DNA from: an uncultured Alphaproteobacteria bacterium
GTDB taxonomy: Bacteria > Pseudomonadota > Alphaproteobacteria > Micropepsales > Micropepsaceae
Direction: 5' to 3'
Assembly: GCA_902825865.1 (NCBI GenBank)
Contig: CADECX010000001.1
Span: forward strand, 62,001 to 126,000
DNA length: 64,000 nt
Under the pieces are notes generated by a model. The model was not told the DNA's origin. It did no database searches and saw only the letters and a program-made list of their open reading frames with translations. How positions within the stretch are numbered: position 1 is the stretch's first letter; every line of letters starts with the position of its first letter. Made by a program: the position numbers and the translations under genes. Shown one piece after another: positions 33,921 through 43,400 of this stretch.

Positions 33921-35620
33921 CATTCCAAGCTGTGATCAAGCGTACGACGTCCATTCGCGAGGCGGTGCGCCTTATGGGCAGCCAGCCCAGCAACAGGTTC
34001 ATCGCCGGCATCGCCGTTGTGGTGGACGATGCCGGCAAGGTTATCGGTGTCGTCACCGATGGAGATGTCCGCCGCGGCCTTGCCCGTGATGTGAGCGTCG
34101 ACGCGCCCATCGATGTGATTGCCAAGTTCGATCCTGTTACGGTGGATTACCGTCTCAGCTCCAAGATGATGCGCCAGGCGGTGATCGAGAAGGCGCGCCA
34201 GCGCGGGACCGACTACCGCAAATACGACAAGCTGGTGCTGATCGACGAAGCCGGGAAGTTGAAAGACGTCGTGCGGCTCGCCGATATTCTCATTTCGCTG
34301 ATCGAGGAGAAAACGGTCGCGGTTTACGGGCTGGGTTTTGTCGGCCTGACGCTCGCCTGCACCTTGGCCAATGCCGGGATGTCCGTGATCGGTGTGGACA
34401 CCAATGAGGACGTGCTGGCCAAGCTGCGCAAGAACCAGCCCACCTTTTACGAGAAAGGCCTGGAGTCCCTGCTGCTGTCGCTGGCCGATACCAATCCCCT
34501 GCGCTTGACCAGCCGCGCCGACGAGCATGCGGCCGACATCCATCTGATTTCGGTGGGCACCCCGGTCAATGCCGACAAGCAGCCCGACATGGGCATGATA
34601 CGCGCCATCGCCGCCACCATTTCCAAGGTTCTGAAGCGCGGCGATCTGGTGGTGCTTCGGTCCACCGTGCCTGTGGGCACCACGCGGAAGGAAGTTCTGC
34701 CCGTGTTGGAATCGTCCGGCCTGGTTGCCGGCCGCGACTTCTTCCTTGCTTTCGCTCCGGAACGCACGGCGGAAGGCAGCGCGCTGGAAGAGCTGAGGAC
34801 GCTGCCGCAGATTGTCGGCGGCGTCGATGCCACCAGTGTGGAGATGACGGCGCGGCTGTTCGGGGAAATCACCAACACCATTGTCGAAGTCGGCTCGCTG
34901 GAAGCCGCCGAAATGGTGAAGTTGATGAACAACACGTTCCGGGACCTGGTGTTCTCGTTCGCCAACGAAGTCGCCTTCCTGTGCGATGAATTCAACGAGG
35001 ACGCCTTTCGCCTGATCCAGGCGGCCAATGAAGGATATCCGCGCAATCCCATTCCAATGCCCAGTCCCGGCGTCGCGGGCCTGTGCCTGTCCAAGGATCC
35101 TTATCTCTATTCCCATCCCCAGGTGGCCACCGCCATGAAGCCCAGCCTGGGCAAGGCCAGCCGCGCGATAAATGGACAAGGCGCGAAGTATGTCCTGTCC
35201 AAGCTGAACAAGTTTGCCGGCCGCCATGGGCTCAATGTCGAGACGATGAAAATCCTGCTCGTGGGCCTTGCTTTCAAGGGGATGCCGGAGACGTCCGACT
35301 ATCGCGACAGCGTGGCACTGGAGCTGATCAAGTCGCTGAATAAGTCAAATCTGGTGATCAAGGATTTCGTCGTCGGCGAGGCGGACATCCGCGCCTTGGG
35401 CTATACCCCGGCGGAGGATTTGGCGGGAGCGGTGCACGGCGCCGACGCCATCCTGGTCATGAACAACCACTATCTGAACAACAAGTTCAATGTGGTTCAG
35501 GCCTTGCAGGGACGCAAGAAACCCGTCCTTCTGTTCGACGGCTGGCACATGTTCAACCGGCGCGAGCTGGAAGGCATCGGCATCACCTACGCCACGATGG
35601 GTTATATGTCGGAGGGCTGA
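33917..35620 (+). CDS. Fusion of a CBS-domain pair with a nucleotide-sugar 6-dehydrogenase (UDP-GlcDH/WecC family)
   Basis: 567 residues. Positions 1-130 form a CBS-domain pair: IAVVVDDAGKVIGVVTDGDVRRGL and YDKLVLIDEAGKLKDVVRLADIL are the two repeats. Without a linker, EEKTVAVYGLGFVGLTLAC begins the NAD-binding domain (GLGFVGL at 138-144). GTPVNADKQPDM, RSTVPVGTT, AFAPERTAEG and MVKLMNNTFRD follow. SPGVAGLCLSKDPY carries the catalytic Cys near residue 390; the family's first glycine is Ala. The enzyme should oxidise C6 of a UDP-sugar twice. The CBS pair suggests allosteric control by a nucleotide. Confidence 0.87.
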   Translation: MTFQAVIKRTTSIREAVRLMGSQPSNRFIAGIAVVVDDAGKVIGVVTDGDVRRGLARDVSVDAPIDVIAKFDPVTVDYRLSSKMMRQAVIEKARQRGTDYRKYDKLVLIDEAGKLKDVVRLADILISLIEEKTVAVYGLGFVGLTLACTLANAGMSVIGVDTNEDVLAKLRKNQPTFYEKGLESLLLSLADTNPLRLTSRADEHAADIHLISVGTPVNADKQPDMGMIRAIAATISKVLKRGDLVVLRSTVPVGTTRKEVLPVLESSGLVAGRDFFLAFAPERTAEGSALEELRTLPQIVGGVDATSVEMTARLFGEITNTIVEVGSLEAAEMVKLMNNTFRDLVFSFANEVAFLCDEFNEDAFRLIQAANEGYPRNPIPMPSPGVAGLCLSKDPYLYSHPQVATAMKPSLGKASRAINGQGAKYVLSKLNKFAGRHGLNVETMKILLVGLAFKGMPETSDYRDSVALELIKSLNKSNLVIKDFVVGEADIRALGYTPAEDLAGAVHGADAILVMNNHYLNNKFNVVQALQGRKKPVLLFDGWHMFNRRELEGIGITYATMGYMSEG

Positions 35621-36405
35621 TGCCGCGCTTCTATCAGATTGCGCGGCTGCGGGCGGGGACGACGATCTTCCCGGACGCTGAAGTCCTGCGCGTTGATCTG
35701 GACCGCGTGGAGCCGGGTGACCTGATCGAGAATGACGTGGCGTTCCGCGCCGCCGCCGCGCCGGAGAGCTGGTTCTGGCTGTCGGGCGGTGGCACCTTCC
35801 TGCTCAATGGGCGCTATCTGCCGGTGGTGCGGCGCGGCGCGGCTGCCCGCGTCAATCCGGGAAAATTCTCCCTTTTCACCGGACGGGCCGACAATGGCGA
35901 GGAGCGCGCCAATCCCGCGCTGCTGGTGCGCGAATTGTTCGAGGAGCTGCTGTTGTACGAAGGCGGCACTCTGTTGGTGCCCCAGCTTCCGGATTTGCAG
36001 CCCGCTATCGGCGCCGCCCATGCCGCGATGCGCAAAGCCGGCATCCTTGCCGAAGGCGCCACACGGGCGCTGTCATTGGCTCCCGTCGATCTTGCATCCA
36101 CGCCGGTGCGCATTCGTCACGATGGCGTGGAACGCGAGCACAGGCTGACCTGGACCAAGGGCGCAAACAATGACGTCAACGTTCTTTTCCTGTTTGCCGC
36201 CGAATGCGATCTCGCTCTCCTGAAGGCGAGGGACGGCGAATTTCACAGCGAGCAAGGCGGCGCGATCCCGGCCGGCCGCGCGATTTATCTCTACGACAGG
36301 ATCACAGGACGGGCACAGCCGCTCTCGCAGCCGGGCGAACCTCAGGCGCTGACGGAGGCGGAGATGACGGCGCCGCTGCGGTTCCTGCTGGGGCTTTGCC
36401 GCTAG
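35620..36405 (+). CDS. Nudix-like protein of unknown substrate
   Basis: A 261-residue protein overlapping the previous stop by 1 nt (TGATG). Residues about 88-112 (GRADNGEE, then [13 protein letters not shown]) look like a Nudix box with the core REx2EE intact, but with one or two extra residues before it and a poor C-terminal half. A beta-rich N-terminal segment and an acidic C-terminal region surround it. If active it would hydrolyse a nucleoside-diphosphate-linked compound, plausible beside a nucleotide-sugar dehydrogenase. Its stop shares CTAG with the rfbA stop. I do not recognise the exact family. Confidence 0.5.
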   Translation: MPRFYQIARLRAGTTIFPDAEVLRVDLDRVEPGDLIENDVAFRAAAAPESWFWLSGGGTFLLNGRYLPVVRRGAAARVNPGKFSLFTGRADNGEERANPALLVRELFEELLLYEGGTLLVPQLPDLQPAIGAAHAAMRKAGILAEGATRALSLAPVDLASTPVRIRHDGVEREHRLTWTKGANNDVNVLFLFAAECDLALLKARDGEFHSEQGGAIPAGRAIYLYDRITGRAQPLSQPGEPQALTEAEMTAPLRFLLGLCR

Positions 36406-37277
36406 TCCAGCCGGCCTTCAGCCAGGTCCAGGATATAGCGGCCATAGTCGCTGGATTTCAGGCTCTCGCCGGCCGCCTTCAGCTGCTCGCGGGAGATGAA
36501 GCCCCGGCGCCAGGCCACTTCTTCCAAACAGGCGATCTTTAGGCCCTGACGGTGCTCCACCATTCTCACATATTCGCCCGCTTCCAGCAGCGAATCATGG
36601 GTGCCGGTATCGATCCAGGCAAAGCCGCGGCCCATGGTTTCGACATGCAGCTTGCCCTGCCGGAGGTAAAGATTGTTGAGATCGGTGATCTCATATTCGC
36701 CGCGCGCCGAAGGCTTGAGCTGCCGCGCCAGCTCGACCACTTGCCTGTCGTAGAAGTACAAGCCGGTCACGGCGTGCCGCGAGCGCGGCTGTTTCGGTTT
36801 CTCCTCAATGCTGATGGCTTTGTGATCGCGATCGAATTCCACCACGCCATAGCGTTCCGGGTCACCGACGATATAGGAGAAAATCGTGGCGCCGGTTTCG
36901 CGTCCGACGGCGCGCTGCATGAGGTCCGGCAAGCCGTGTCCATAGAAGATATTGTCGCCCAGGATCAGGGCGCAGCGGTCGGCGCCGATAAAGTCCGCGC
37001 CCAGGACAAAGGCCTGGGCCAGGCCATTGGGCTCTTCCTGGGTGATGTAGCTGAGCTTAAGGCCCCATTGCGAGCCGTCGCCCAGAAGCCTGCGGAATTG
37101 CGGCAGATCGTGCGGCGTGGAAATGACCGCGATGTCGCGGATGCCGGCCAGCATCAGGGTGGAAAGCGGGTAATAGACCATCGGCTTGTTGAACACCGGC
37201 AGCAGTTGTTTGCTGACGATGTTGGTGATAGGGGCAAGCCGCGTTCCCTTGCCGCCCGCCAGAATAATTCCCTTCAT
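36402..37277 (-). CDS. rfbA: Glucose-1-phosphate thymidylyltransferase
   Basis: At 291 residues it has the normal family length. [21 protein letters not shown], in two parts, is the nucleotide-binding loop with the catalytic Lys. [52 protein letters not shown] and [16 protein letters not shown] are RmlA signatures. It makes dTDP-glucose, the first step to dTDP-L-rhamnose. The other three genes, rfbB, rfbC and rfbD, are 4 kb away on the same strand, separated by a glycosyltransferase on the other strand. The start overlaps the upstream methyltransferase stop (ATGA). Confidence 0.96.
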   Translation of the reverse strand: MKGIILAGGKGTRLAPITNIVSKQLLPVFNKPMVYYPLSTLMLAGIRDIAVISTPHDLPQFRRLLGDGSQWGLKLSYITQEEPNGLAQAFVLGADFIGADRCALILGDNIFYGHGLPDLMQRAVGRETGATIFSYIVGDPERYGVVEFDRDHKAISIEEKPKQPRSRHAVTGLYFYDRQVVELARQLKPSARGEYEITDLNNLYLRQGKLHVETMGRGFAWIDTGTHDSLLEAGEYVRMVEHRQGLKIACLEEVAWRRGFISREQLKAAGESLKSSDYGRYILDLAEGRLD

Positions 37278-38359
37278 GCTGATTTTCCGCTGATAGAGAA
37301 CTGCATCAAAATCTCATCTCCGGCATTGGGATCGCCGAGGAGGGCGAGCCATTCCAGGCCTTGGAAAACATAACTCATAACCAGCCGCAGGACTTTTCCC
37401 GTTAACGGGGCCGCGCCGCCGCCTTCTATACTGGTGTGTCCGGCGCGCATGCGCACGCTCTGGGTATACATGAATCGCGCGCCGCGCACCAAAGTCGCGG
37501 CTTCGATCATGCCAAGGCCTGCGCGCTCGCCGGTGGCGCGCAAGGAGGCGGGCGAAAAAATCATCAGATGCCGCGGAATTTCCAATCCGCGCCAAGCAGC
37601 CCGAAAGCGGCGATGGGCAAAGCCGTCCAAATTGGGGGTCAGGACGACAATGCGCCCGCCCGGAGCCAGCAATCGCCCGCATTCGCGCAGATATGCGATG
37701 GGATCGGCGACATGCTCGATGACATGATTGAGGATGATGACGGCAAAGCGCTTGTCGCCAAAGGCAACCTGTCCCATCAATCCATGGTGTACGGCAAGGC
37801 CCTTGGCGCGGGCCGCGGACACCGCCTTATGGTCCGCCTCCAAGCCCACGGCCTCCCAGCCCACCTCCTGGAGCGCGGCCATGAGCGTGCCGCTGCCGCA
37901 GCCGACGTCCAGGACCGCGCCGCGCGCGGGCGCCGGCAAGCCGGCCAGCCGCATCGCCGCCATTTCCCTGCTGGGCCGAAAAAGATTTCGCAATCGCGCG
38001 GCAAACCGCTCGCCCAGGGAGGCTTTGACCGAATAACCCAGCGCCAGCTTGGCGGCGACAAGGCTGATTTGATCGCTGCGCAGACGCCGCCGCGCCCGCC
38101 AATTTCGGGGCGCCGTTTCGCCATGGGTATAATAGTGCGCATAGAGCGCGGCAAAATCGGCGGGCTGAGGGTCCAGCCAGGCCAGCTTGCAGGCGCGGCA
38201 TTGCGACAAGTCCCAGCGGCCGCTGACGCCATAGAGCTGATCCTGCAGTTGGCGATAGAGGGCCGTTCCGGACTGGCCGCACAACAGGCAATGAGGCTGG
38301 CGGATCGTTGCAGGCGCGTTCAAAAAGCGGCGTCCAAAAAGGCGCGCCGACTTGACCAT
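37274..38359 (-). CDS. SAM-dependent methyltransferase with N-terminal zinc-ribbon motif
   Basis: About 361 residues from ATG 38359, preceded by AGAGG; a longer frame to 38434 would run into the divergent gene. HCLLCGQSG and QCRACKLAW are two CxxC motifs, about 37 residues apart, forming a probable zinc ribbon. [37 protein letters not shown] and [17 protein letters not shown] give the methyltransferase domain. It is a distant relative of the enzyme at 30238. It is translationally coupled to rfbA, so a rhamnose-containing acceptor is possible. Confidence 0.85.
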   Translation of the reverse strand: MVKSARLFGRRFLNAPATIRQPHCLLCGQSGTALYRQLQDQLYGVSGRWDLSQCRACKLAWLDPQPADFAALYAHYYTHGETAPRNWRARRRLRSDQISLVAAKLALGYSVKASLGERFAARLRNLFRPSREMAAMRLAGLPAPARGAVLDVGCGSGTLMAALQEVGWEAVGLEADHKAVSAARAKGLAVHHGLMGQVAFGDKRFAVIILNHVIEHVADPIAYLRECGRLLAPGGRIVVLTPNLDGFAHRRFRAAWRGLEIPRHLMIFSPASLRATGERAGLGMIEAATLVRGARFMYTQSVRMRAGHTSIEGGGAAPLTGKVLRLVMSYVFQGLEWLALLGDPNAGDEILMQFSISGKSA

Positions 38360-38402
38360 AGGCCTCTGGAAATCGCAAGTTCCGGCGTTTTTCGAGGCCA
38401 GC

Positions 38403-39578
38403 ATGCGCCGTACCATCGCCGTACTCTCCGACATTGATCCCTCCGGCGGCGGTTCGCATCAATGGGCGCTCAACATTCTTCATGCCTTGAACGATTATCG
38501 GGCGGCGCAGGATGACCTGGATGTGCTGGTGATGCACTATCAGGCCTATCCGGACGGTCATCCTCTCCGGGTGCTGTTTCCCGAATTCCGTTTCGTCGAG
38601 ATCGGGCGTTTTGGCGGGCTTCTGGCGCGGGTGTTGCGGCGCCTGGCGGTAATGGCGCCCGGGCTCTTGCCGTTGCTGCGGCCGTTCTTTCCGCTCAACC
38701 GGATCGCGGCGCGTCATCGCGCCCGGACGGTACTGTTTCCGGTGACGGGCCTGGACTCCGTCCTTTGCCGCCCGCGCAATATCTTCTGCATGGCGGATAT
38801 CGCCCATGTCTATTTTCCCCACTTTCCGGAAGTGCGGGAGGGCAATGGGCTGCGGGTGCGGGACGTCATTTTCCGGCAGGGTTTGGCCAATGCCGATCAG
38901 GTGATGGTGGAATCCGAAGAGTTGCGCCGCGAAATCGCCAGGCATTATGGCGCCGGTCCGGCCAAGACCCATGTTGTCTACCAGGTGCTGCCGCGCCTGT
39001 TCGAGCTTTCCGCTCATCCCGATTTGGGCGAGGCGATGCCGCAACCTTATCTTTTTTATCCGGCGCAGCTGTGGGCGCATAAAAATCACCTCAACCTGCT
39101 CACCGCCTTTGCCCAAGTGGCGGCGGAGTTTCCGGACCTGCGTCTGGTGCTCAGCGGCTCGCGCAAGCCGGGCGACCAGGCGATCTTCGACCGCATCGAC
39201 TCGCTGGGGCTTGGTGCGCGCGTGCGCTATCTGGGTTATGTACCGGACGAAAAGATGCCCCAGCTGTATCGCAACGCCGCGGCGCTGGTGATGCCGACAT
39301 GGTTCGGGCCCAGCAACATCCCGACTTTGGAAGCCTTTGCCTTCGGCACGCCGGCGGTGATTTCGGATCTGCCGGGGGTGGAGGAACAGGTCAAAGACGC
39401 CGCGCTGCGCTTTGATCCCGCCGATCCTTCTGACCTGGCCGCCAAGCTGAGGATGGTCTTGAGGGACGAAGCCTTGAAAGCGGCGCTGGTGGAAAAGGGC
39501 AAGGCGCGGTTGCGCGAATTGTCCTATGACAATTACCGCCGCCGGATGTTCGGCCTGTTCGACGCCGCGCTGCGCTAG
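38403..39578 (+). CDS. Family 4 glycosyltransferase
   Basis: 391 residues from ATG 38403, chosen because CGAGG lies 5 nt before it and TIAVLSDIDPSGGGSHQWA then forms the usual N-terminus; an upstream ATG at 38352 would overlap the divergent methyltransferase. YPAQLWAHKNHLNLL, LVLSGSRKPGDQ, VRYLGYVPDEKMPQLY and PTWFGPSNIPTLEAFAFG identify a retaining GT-B enzyme. ICMADIAHVYFPHFPEV resembles mannosyl- or rhamnosyl-transferase acceptor loops. Donor not assignable. Its stop shares the palindrome CTAG with the convergent gene. Confidence 0.86.
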   Translation: MRRTIAVLSDIDPSGGGSHQWALNILHALNDYRAAQDDLDVLVMHYQAYPDGHPLRVLFPEFRFVEIGRFGGLLARVLRRLAVMAPGLLPLLRPFFPLNRIAARHRARTVLFPVTGLDSVLCRPRNIFCMADIAHVYFPHFPEVREGNGLRVRDVIFRQGLANADQVMVESEELRREIARHYGAGPAKTHVVYQVLPRLFELSAHPDLGEAMPQPYLFYPAQLWAHKNHLNLLTAFAQVAAEFPDLRLVLSGSRKPGDQAIFDRIDSLGLGARVRYLGYVPDEKMPQLYRNAAALVMPTWFGPSNIPTLEAFAFGTPAVISDLPGVEEQVKDAALRFDPADPSDLAAKLRMVLRDEALKAALVEKGKARLRELSYDNYRRRMFGLFDAALR

Positions 39579-40285
39579 CGGCGCCAGCGCAATTCCCTGC
39601 AGCCACTGGCGGCGTCCAGGCTGCGCAGGACTTGTTTGATGCGCCGCTTCCAGGCCGGGGATTGCATGCTGATGCCGGTACTGCCGCTCAGACCATGGAC
39701 ATTGGGCTCATGTGCAAAGGCCCGCGCCGCGACATTGCCCGCCAGCGCGCGGTAATAGACATGCTCGGCCCAGATGCCCTGAGAGTCATCCATCTCGCGA
39801 TGGAGGCCTTTGAGATGGGCGCCATAGGCAAGCCAGCTGGCGGAAAACAGGCTGGTCAAGGCCACACCGAGCGGGCGGTAGCGATCGATGAGGATATCTA
39901 CCGTCGGGGCACGGCGGCATTCCTCCAGCAGAGCGGCGACGTTCTGCACCAGATAGCGTCCGGTGATCTTGAGGAAGCGCAGGGGGCGCTCGGTTTCCTC
40001 TGCGTACCAGGCATCCATCATGGCGAATTCCTGATAGCCCTTGCCGCGTTCCATCTCCGGCAGCATCGAAAACTTTCGGTGCACCACGCTATCCAGGGAG
40101 AAATCGGCGTCCGCCGCCAGGTCATAGGTGGAATTTTCCAGGAAAAAAACCGGTGCGAACCGGCGGTAAAAATTCAGCGCTTCCAGATACTGCGCCCGCC
40201 GCTGGGCGATATCGGTGACGGCGACAAAGGTGGCGGCCGGCTTGATGGAGCCGGTCAGGACAATCGCCAAGGGTGCGCCGCTCAC
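39575..40285 (-). CDS. Uncharacterised protein, possible glycosyltransferase, coupled to rfbD
   Basis: With GTG 40285, which overlaps the rfbD stop (GTGA), it has 236 residues. The N-terminus APLAIVLTGSIKPAATF leads into RRAQYLEALNFYRRF and VFFLENSTYDL. FSMLPEMERGKGYQEFAMMDAWY, RFLKITGRYLVQNV and a C-terminal WAEHVYYRALAG follow. The LTGSI opening and the LKITGRY segment recall uncharacterised proteins of capsule clusters that have a nucleotide-sugar transferase-like fold. No DxD motif is certain. It may transfer rhamnose given the coupling to rfbBCD. Function otherwise unknown. Confidence 0.55.
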   Translation of the reverse strand: MSGAPLAIVLTGSIKPAATFVAVTDIAQRRAQYLEALNFYRRFAPVFFLENSTYDLAADADFSLDSVVHRKFSMLPEMERGKGYQEFAMMDAWYAEETERPLRFLKITGRYLVQNVAALLEECRRAPTVDILIDRYRPLGVALTSLFSASWLAYGAHLKGLHREMDDSQGIWAEHVYYRALAGNVAARAFAHEPNVHGLSGSTGISMQSPAWKRRIKQVLRSLDAASGCRELRWRR

Positions 40286-41148
40286 GCCAAACCTGCTTCG
40301 CGCATATAGCGAGCCAGGCCGTCGCGCCATTGCGGCAGGTCGGCAAGCCCCAGCTTCTTGAAGGCGGCGTTTTCCAGCACGGAATAAGCCGGCCGCCTGG
40401 CCTTGGTGGGAAAGTCGGCGCGGGTCGTGGCAAGCAGTTCGGCGTCAGTCTTCGCCAGATCGAAGATGGCGCGGGTGAATTCATGCCAGGAGCATTGTCC
40501 GCCCGCTGTCAGATGATAAAGACCATAAGCTTGCGTCTCGACCAGGTCGGGCAGCCGTGCGGCGATGTCGGCGGTGAAAGTGGGGGTCAGAATTTCGTCC
40601 TCCACCACACGGACCTGGCCACGCTCCTTGGCCAGGCGCAGCATGGTGCGCACGAAATTCTCACCTTGCTTGCCCCGGCAAGGCGCCGCGCCATAGATGC
40701 CTGATACCCGCACGATAAAATGCTTGGGCGCATAGGCCTGCACGAAATGCTCGCCCGCCAGTTTGGAAGCAGCGTAGACGCCCAAGGGGTGAGGCGTGTC
40801 GCTTTCGACATAGGGCGCGTTCTTGGCGCCGTCAAAAACATAGTCGGTGCCGAACTCCAGCAGGGCAAAGCCGTCCTGTCCGGCCTGCCGCGCCAGATTG
40901 CGCACGCCCAAGGCATTGACGGCGAAAGCGCGCCCGGGCTCGTCCTCGGCCAAGTCCACCTGCAGCATGGCCGCGGTATTGATCACAAGATCCGGCGACA
41001 GGCTTTGCAGCACCGAACGAACACGCCCGGCATCGCAGATTTCGATCTCGGCATGGGTGAGGGGCGTGACGGCATGGCCGCGGGCGCCAAACGCCCTCGC
41101 CACATCCTGGCCAAGCTGTCCATTGGCGCCAACGACCGCGACCTTCAT
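40282..41148 (-). CDS. rfbD: dTDP-4-dehydrorhamnose reductase
   Basis: A 288-residue SDR enzyme from ATG 41148, which overlaps the rfbC stop (ATGA); the longer frame to 41247 lies within rfbC. VAVVGANGQLGQDVA binds NADPH. NTAAMLQVDLAEDEP, FGTDYVFDGAKNAPY and YAASKLAGE (Tyr-x3-Lys) are RmlD signatures. It carries out the last step to dTDP-L-rhamnose. It sits third in rfbB-rfbC-rfbD. Confidence 0.95.
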   Translation of the reverse strand: MKVAVVGANGQLGQDVARAFGARGHAVTPLTHAEIEICDAGRVRSVLQSLSPDLVINTAAMLQVDLAEDEPGRAFAVNALGVRNLARQAGQDGFALLEFGTDYVFDGAKNAPYVESDTPHPLGVYAASKLAGEHFVQAYAPKHFIVRVSGIYGAAPCRGKQGENFVRTMLRLAKERGQVRVVEDEILTPTFTADIAARLPDLVETQAYGLYHLTAGGQCSWHEFTRAIFDLAKTDAELLATTRADFPTKARRPAYSVLENAAFKKLGLADLPQWRDGLARYMREAGLA

Positions 41149-41714
41149 GACCGGAAACGATCCGCTTCCGGCCGCGCCAGCCATTGGCGCAGGCTCTGGG
41201 CGTCGCGGTCCTTGGCCGAAAGCGTGGGGGCGCCATCCAGTGGCCATGCAATGCCGATTTCCGCATCGTCCCAGCGGATACCGGATTCCCCGTTTGGGTT
41301 GTAGGTCGCGGTGCCGAGATATTCGATTTCCGCAAAATCAGTCAGGGCGCAAAAACCGCGCGCGAAGCCGGGCTCGCCGTAAAGCTGGGCATATTCGCCC
41401 TGGTGAAACTCCCGGCCGTACCACTTGCCCAGGGTGGGCGAATTCTTGCGGATATCGACCGCGACCAGGAAGGCGCGGCCCAGGGTGACGCGCATCAGCT
41501 TTGCCAGCGGCCGGTCCCATTGAAAATGCAGGCCCCGGACCACGTTTTTCGCGGAGCGCGATTTGTTGATTTGCATCACCGCCATGCCGACGCCCAGGGG
41601 ACGAAACACATCGTCGCGATAGACTTCCTGGAAATAGCCGCGCTCGTCGCCCGCGATCTGCTGATGCACGATCACCAGGCCGTCCAGACCGGTCTGTTCC
41701 GTCCGGATATCCAT
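41145..41714 (-). CDS. rfbC: dTDP-4-dehydrorhamnose 3,5-epimerase
   Basis: 189 residues from ATG 41714, which lies 2 nt after the rfbB stop. The cupin fold shows DERGYFQEVYRDD, the catalytic-His segment VVRGLHFQ, VDIRKNSPTLGKW, and GFARGFCALTDFAEIEYLGT. The C-terminal GIRWDDAEIGIAWP is also diagnostic of RmlC. It epimerises dTDP-4-keto-6-deoxyglucose at C3 and C5. A frame extending to 41798 would overlap rfbB and has no RmlC similarity there. Confidence 0.96.
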   Translation of the reverse strand: MDIRTEQTGLDGLVIVHQQIAGDERGYFQEVYRDDVFRPLGVGMAVMQINKSRSAKNVVRGLHFQWDRPLAKLMRVTLGRAFLVAVDIRKNSPTLGKWYGREFHQGEYAQLYGEPGFARGFCALTDFAEIEYLGTATYNPNGESGIRWDDAEIGIAWPLDGAPTLSAKDRDAQSLRQWLARPEADRFRS

Positions 41715-41716
41715 GG

Positions 41717-42769
41717 CTAGTGCGAAGCCGCCATCACGCCCAGCCGCTCGCCGCGATAGGCCGCGCTTTTGAGCTTCTGGTGATTGTCGGCATACCAATG
41801 CACCGTCCGGCGCAGCCCGCTGTCGAAGCTTTGCGCCGGCGTCCAGCCCAACTCGCGCTTGATCTTGGAAGCATCGATGGCATAGCGCAGGTCGTGACCG
41901 GGCCGGTCTGTCACGAAACGGATTTTCTCGGCGCGGGGCGGGCCGCCGTCGGCGGCGATCTCGTCCACGATGGCGCAGATCGCCTTCACCACATCGATGT
42001 TGCGCCGTTCGGCATTGCCGCCGACATTGTAGGTTTCCCCGACCCGGCCGCGGCTGAGGATGGTCATCAGCGCGCTGACATGGTCCTCGACGAAGAGCCA
42101 GTCGCGCACATTTTCGCCTTGGCCATAGACCGGTAGTTCCTCGCGCGCCAAAGCCTTGAGGGCGGTGAGGGGGATCAGTTTTTCGGGAAATTGCCAGGGC
42201 CCATAATTGTTGGAGCAGTTGCTCATCACCACCGGCAGGCCGAAGGTATGGTGCCAGGCTCGAACCAGATGATCCGAACCGGCTTTGCTGGCGGAATAGG
42301 GCGAATTGGGCGCATAGGGCGTGTCTTCGCGAAACTGGCCGTCCGGCCCCAGGCTGCCGAATACTTCATCGGTGGAGACGTGGTGAAAGCGGAAACCCTC
42401 CTTGGCCGCGCCTTTCAGGCCCGACCAATAGTGCCGCGCGGCATCCAGCAAGCTGGCCGTGCCGACCAGATTGGTCTGGATAAAGGCGGCCGGCCCGTCG
42501 ATGGAACGGTCGACATGGCTTTCCGCCGCCAGGTGCATGACGGCATCGGGCCGGTGCATGAAAAACACCTCCGCCATGGCTGCGGCGTCGCAAACGTCGC
42601 CTTTGACGAAAAGATAGCGGGAATCGGCTTCGACTTCGGCCACGGCGGCCGGGTTGGCGGCATAGGTAAGCTTGTCGAGATTGATCACCGAATGAGGGGT
42701 GTCGCGCACGATGTGGCGAACCACCGCCGAACCGATAAACCCAGTTCCGCCCGTCACAAGAATGCGCAT
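41717..42769 (-). CDS. rfbB: dTDP-glucose 4,6-dehydratase
   Basis: A 350-residue SDR enzyme; ATG 42769 gives the standard [18 protein letters not shown]-terminus. [23 protein letters not shown] with the catalytic Thr-Asp-Glu, and [16 protein letters not shown] with Tyr-x3-Lys are RmlB signatures. [18 protein letters not shown] and the [15 protein letters not shown] loop complete the match. It heads the rfbB-rfbC-rfbD operon, facing away from the cupin gene across a 185-base gap that should contain both promoters. Confidence 0.97.
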   Translation of the reverse strand: MRILVTGGTGFIGSAVVRHIVRDTPHSVINLDKLTYAANPAAVAEVEADSRYLFVKGDVCDAAAMAEVFFMHRPDAVMHLAAESHVDRSIDGPAAFIQTNLVGTASLLDAARHYWSGLKGAAKEGFRFHHVSTDEVFGSLGPDGQFREDTPYAPNSPYSASKAGSDHLVRAWHHTFGLPVVMSNCSNNYGPWQFPEKLIPLTALKALAREELPVYGQGENVRDWLFVEDHVSALMTILSRGRVGETYNVGGNAERRNIDVVKAICAIVDEIAADGGPPRAEKIRFVTDRPGHDLRYAIDASKIKRELGWTPAQSFDSGLRRTVHWYADNHQKLKSAAYRGERLGVMAASH

Positions 42770-42954
42770 GAAAAGCCAGCCTTTTGCCGAGTGTCTATAG
42801 CCTGATGGCCTCGCCGCGTATACGGGCAAACGGCATTTCCAGGCGAGTCAAAAAGCGTATAAGCCATTGTAATGCTAAAAAAAATAGCCGGCATGGACAA
42901 TTTCTGGCAGGGGTGATAGCGACAGGGGGAAATCGTTTTTGCGCCGCAAATTGC
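42770..42954. other. Divergent gap between rfbB and the cupin gene
   Basis: A 185-base region with A-rich runs around 42860-42895. Promoters in both directions are expected, but I cannot point to a good -35/-10 pair. An in-frame ATG at 42784 could extend the cupin protein by 57 residues of unusual basic composition; this is unlikely. Confidence 0.3.
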
Positions 42955-43398
42955 ATGACTGCTGCCGACGCTCAACTCCCCATCGCTTCAGTGACGGATG
43001 ACCGGGTTGAAACCGTTCGTCACCAGGGCAAGGTGCTGTGCATTCTGGTGCGGTCCCGGCCGGCGCCGCTTCAGACCGAGTTCTACACCCCCAATGACTA
43101 CAATCTGCAGATGGGCAACGTCGTCTATCCGGCCGGCGGCGTTATTCCGCGCCACAGTCACCGCCCGGTGACCCGTACCGTCACCGGAACATCGGAAGTC
43201 CTTGTGGTGCAGCAAGGCAGGATGCTTATCGATCTGTATGACGATGACAGGAACCTGGTGACGACGCGCGAAATGACGGTGGGTGACGCGGTTGCGCTGG
43301 TCAGCGGCGGTCATGGTTTTCGGCTGCTGGAGGACACTGTCCTGCTGGAAGTCAAGCAAGGTCCTTATTCCGGCGTTCAGGAAAAGGACCGTTTCTGA
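42955..43398 (+). CDS. Cupin-fold protein
   Basis: A 147-residue protein. YPAGGVIPRHSHRPVTRTVTGTSE resembles cupin motif 1 with two histidines and a weak glutamate. VTTREMTVGDAVALVSGGHGFRLLE is motif 2 with a further His. It lacks an enzymatic signature that would place it among epimerases, isomerases or dioxygenases. It lies 2 nt before a perosamine-synthase-like gene, and cupins in such spots are often sugar isomerases or C-epimerases of the WxcM/FdtA kind. That role is inference. Confidence 0.65.
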   Translation: MTAADAQLPIASVTDDRVETVRHQGKVLCILVRSRPAPLQTEFYTPNDYNLQMGNVVYPAGGVIPRHSHRPVTRTVTGTSEVLVVQQGRMLIDLYDDDRNLVTTREMTVGDAVALVSGGHGFRLLEDTVLLEVKQGPYSGVQEKDRF

Positions 43399-43400
43399 CA

